Assembly (NCBI RefSeq): GCF_007859865.1
Contig: NZ_SJPI01000001.1
Location: 1,302,001-1,366,000 of the forward strand
Source of the DNA: Rubripirellula amarantea
Lineage (GTDB): Bacteria > Planctomycetota > Planctomycetia > Pirellulales > Pirellulaceae
Length of the DNA: 64,000 nucleotides
Direction: 5' to 3'
Below the pieces are notes generated by a model. That model saw nothing but the letters and a program-made list of their open reading frames with translations, did no database searches and was not told the DNA's origin. Every line of letters begins with the position of its first letter. The first letter of the stretch is position 1. Below, in pieces: positions 63,836 through 64,000 of this stretch. The position numbers and the translations under genes were made by a program.

Positions 63836-64000
63836 TCTCTACTGACCAGCCCTAACAACCAGCCCCTCATGACCAGCTTCCACAGCCCAAGCTCACCGGC
63901 TTGAAGCGGCTAGCATCCGACTTGATCTGGCTAGCATTAGGTGTCTATGCCTTGACTGGTTCGTCAATCACAATGGGTCTTGTTGTATCGGTAAACTACC

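Overview
The window reads as chromosome of a planctomycete of the Pirellulaceae (Rhodopirellula-like). This is an inference from gene content: long intragenic spacers, GC near the mid-fifties, PQQ-like beta-propeller exported proteins, ThuA/DUF1080 and BlaI/M56 genes, a kinase-like protein with a long C-terminal extension, LL-diaminopimelate aminotransferase, a bacterial alpha-2-macroglobulin and LpxB. Most genes have no clear Shine-Dalgarno. I see no rRNA or tRNA gene, insertion sequence, prophage or CRISPR array.

Layout. 1-3.1 kb: the 3' end of dnaE2, then leftward lpxB and a membrane protein. 3.2-4.2 kb: a cysteine-rich modular repeat protein with a strong terminator. 4.9-10.6 kb: cupin, two PQQ-propeller exported proteins, a degenerate receiver-domain protein and a YdcZ-type transporter. 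10.8-14.1 kb: a compact acyl-chain cluster of dehydratase, extended acyl carrier protein, second dehydratase-like protein lacking the catalytic His, and ketosynthase. 14.1-17.3 kb: small conserved protein, beta-CASP metallo-hydrolase and FAD amine-oxidase-like enzyme. 17.3-22.7 kb (leftward): Wza-like polysaccharide export protein, a TPR-like exported protein and a ThuA-DUF1080 protein. 22.8-31.3 kb: rlmKL, hemB, a GH16-like enzyme, a methyltransferase, an overlapping HD-GYP/PilZ pair and a nucleotide-sugar epimerase. 31.4-40.7 kb: a very large pseudokinase divergent from glycogen/starch genes (glgA, a galT-like gene, a GH57 gene). 40.7-47.6 kb: histidine kinase, membrane protein, dapL, rpsT, and an operon joining siroheme/heme (cobA-hemD) to molybdenum cofactor genes (mobA, moeA). 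47.6-58.4 kb: alpha/beta hydrolase, valS with a zinc-ribbon insert, and a 2007-residue alpha-2-macroglobulin. 58.5-63.8 kb: blaR1-like M56 protease, blaI, a zinc-ribbon membrane protein, a histidine kinase and a small conserved protein.

Several sets look functionally linked: exopolysaccharide export at 17-21 kb; c-di-GMP turnover and sensing at 28.5-29.9 kb; alpha-glucan metabolism at 35-41 kb; tetrapyrrole plus Mo-cofactor supply at 44-47.5 kb, which would fit nitrate/nitrite assimilation; and a BlaI/M56 module next to the alpha-2-macroglobulin. The features most worth a second look are the Cys-rich repeat protein, the acyl cluster with its extended carrier protein, and a leftward intrinsic terminator embedded inside a rightward gene at 17.0 kb.
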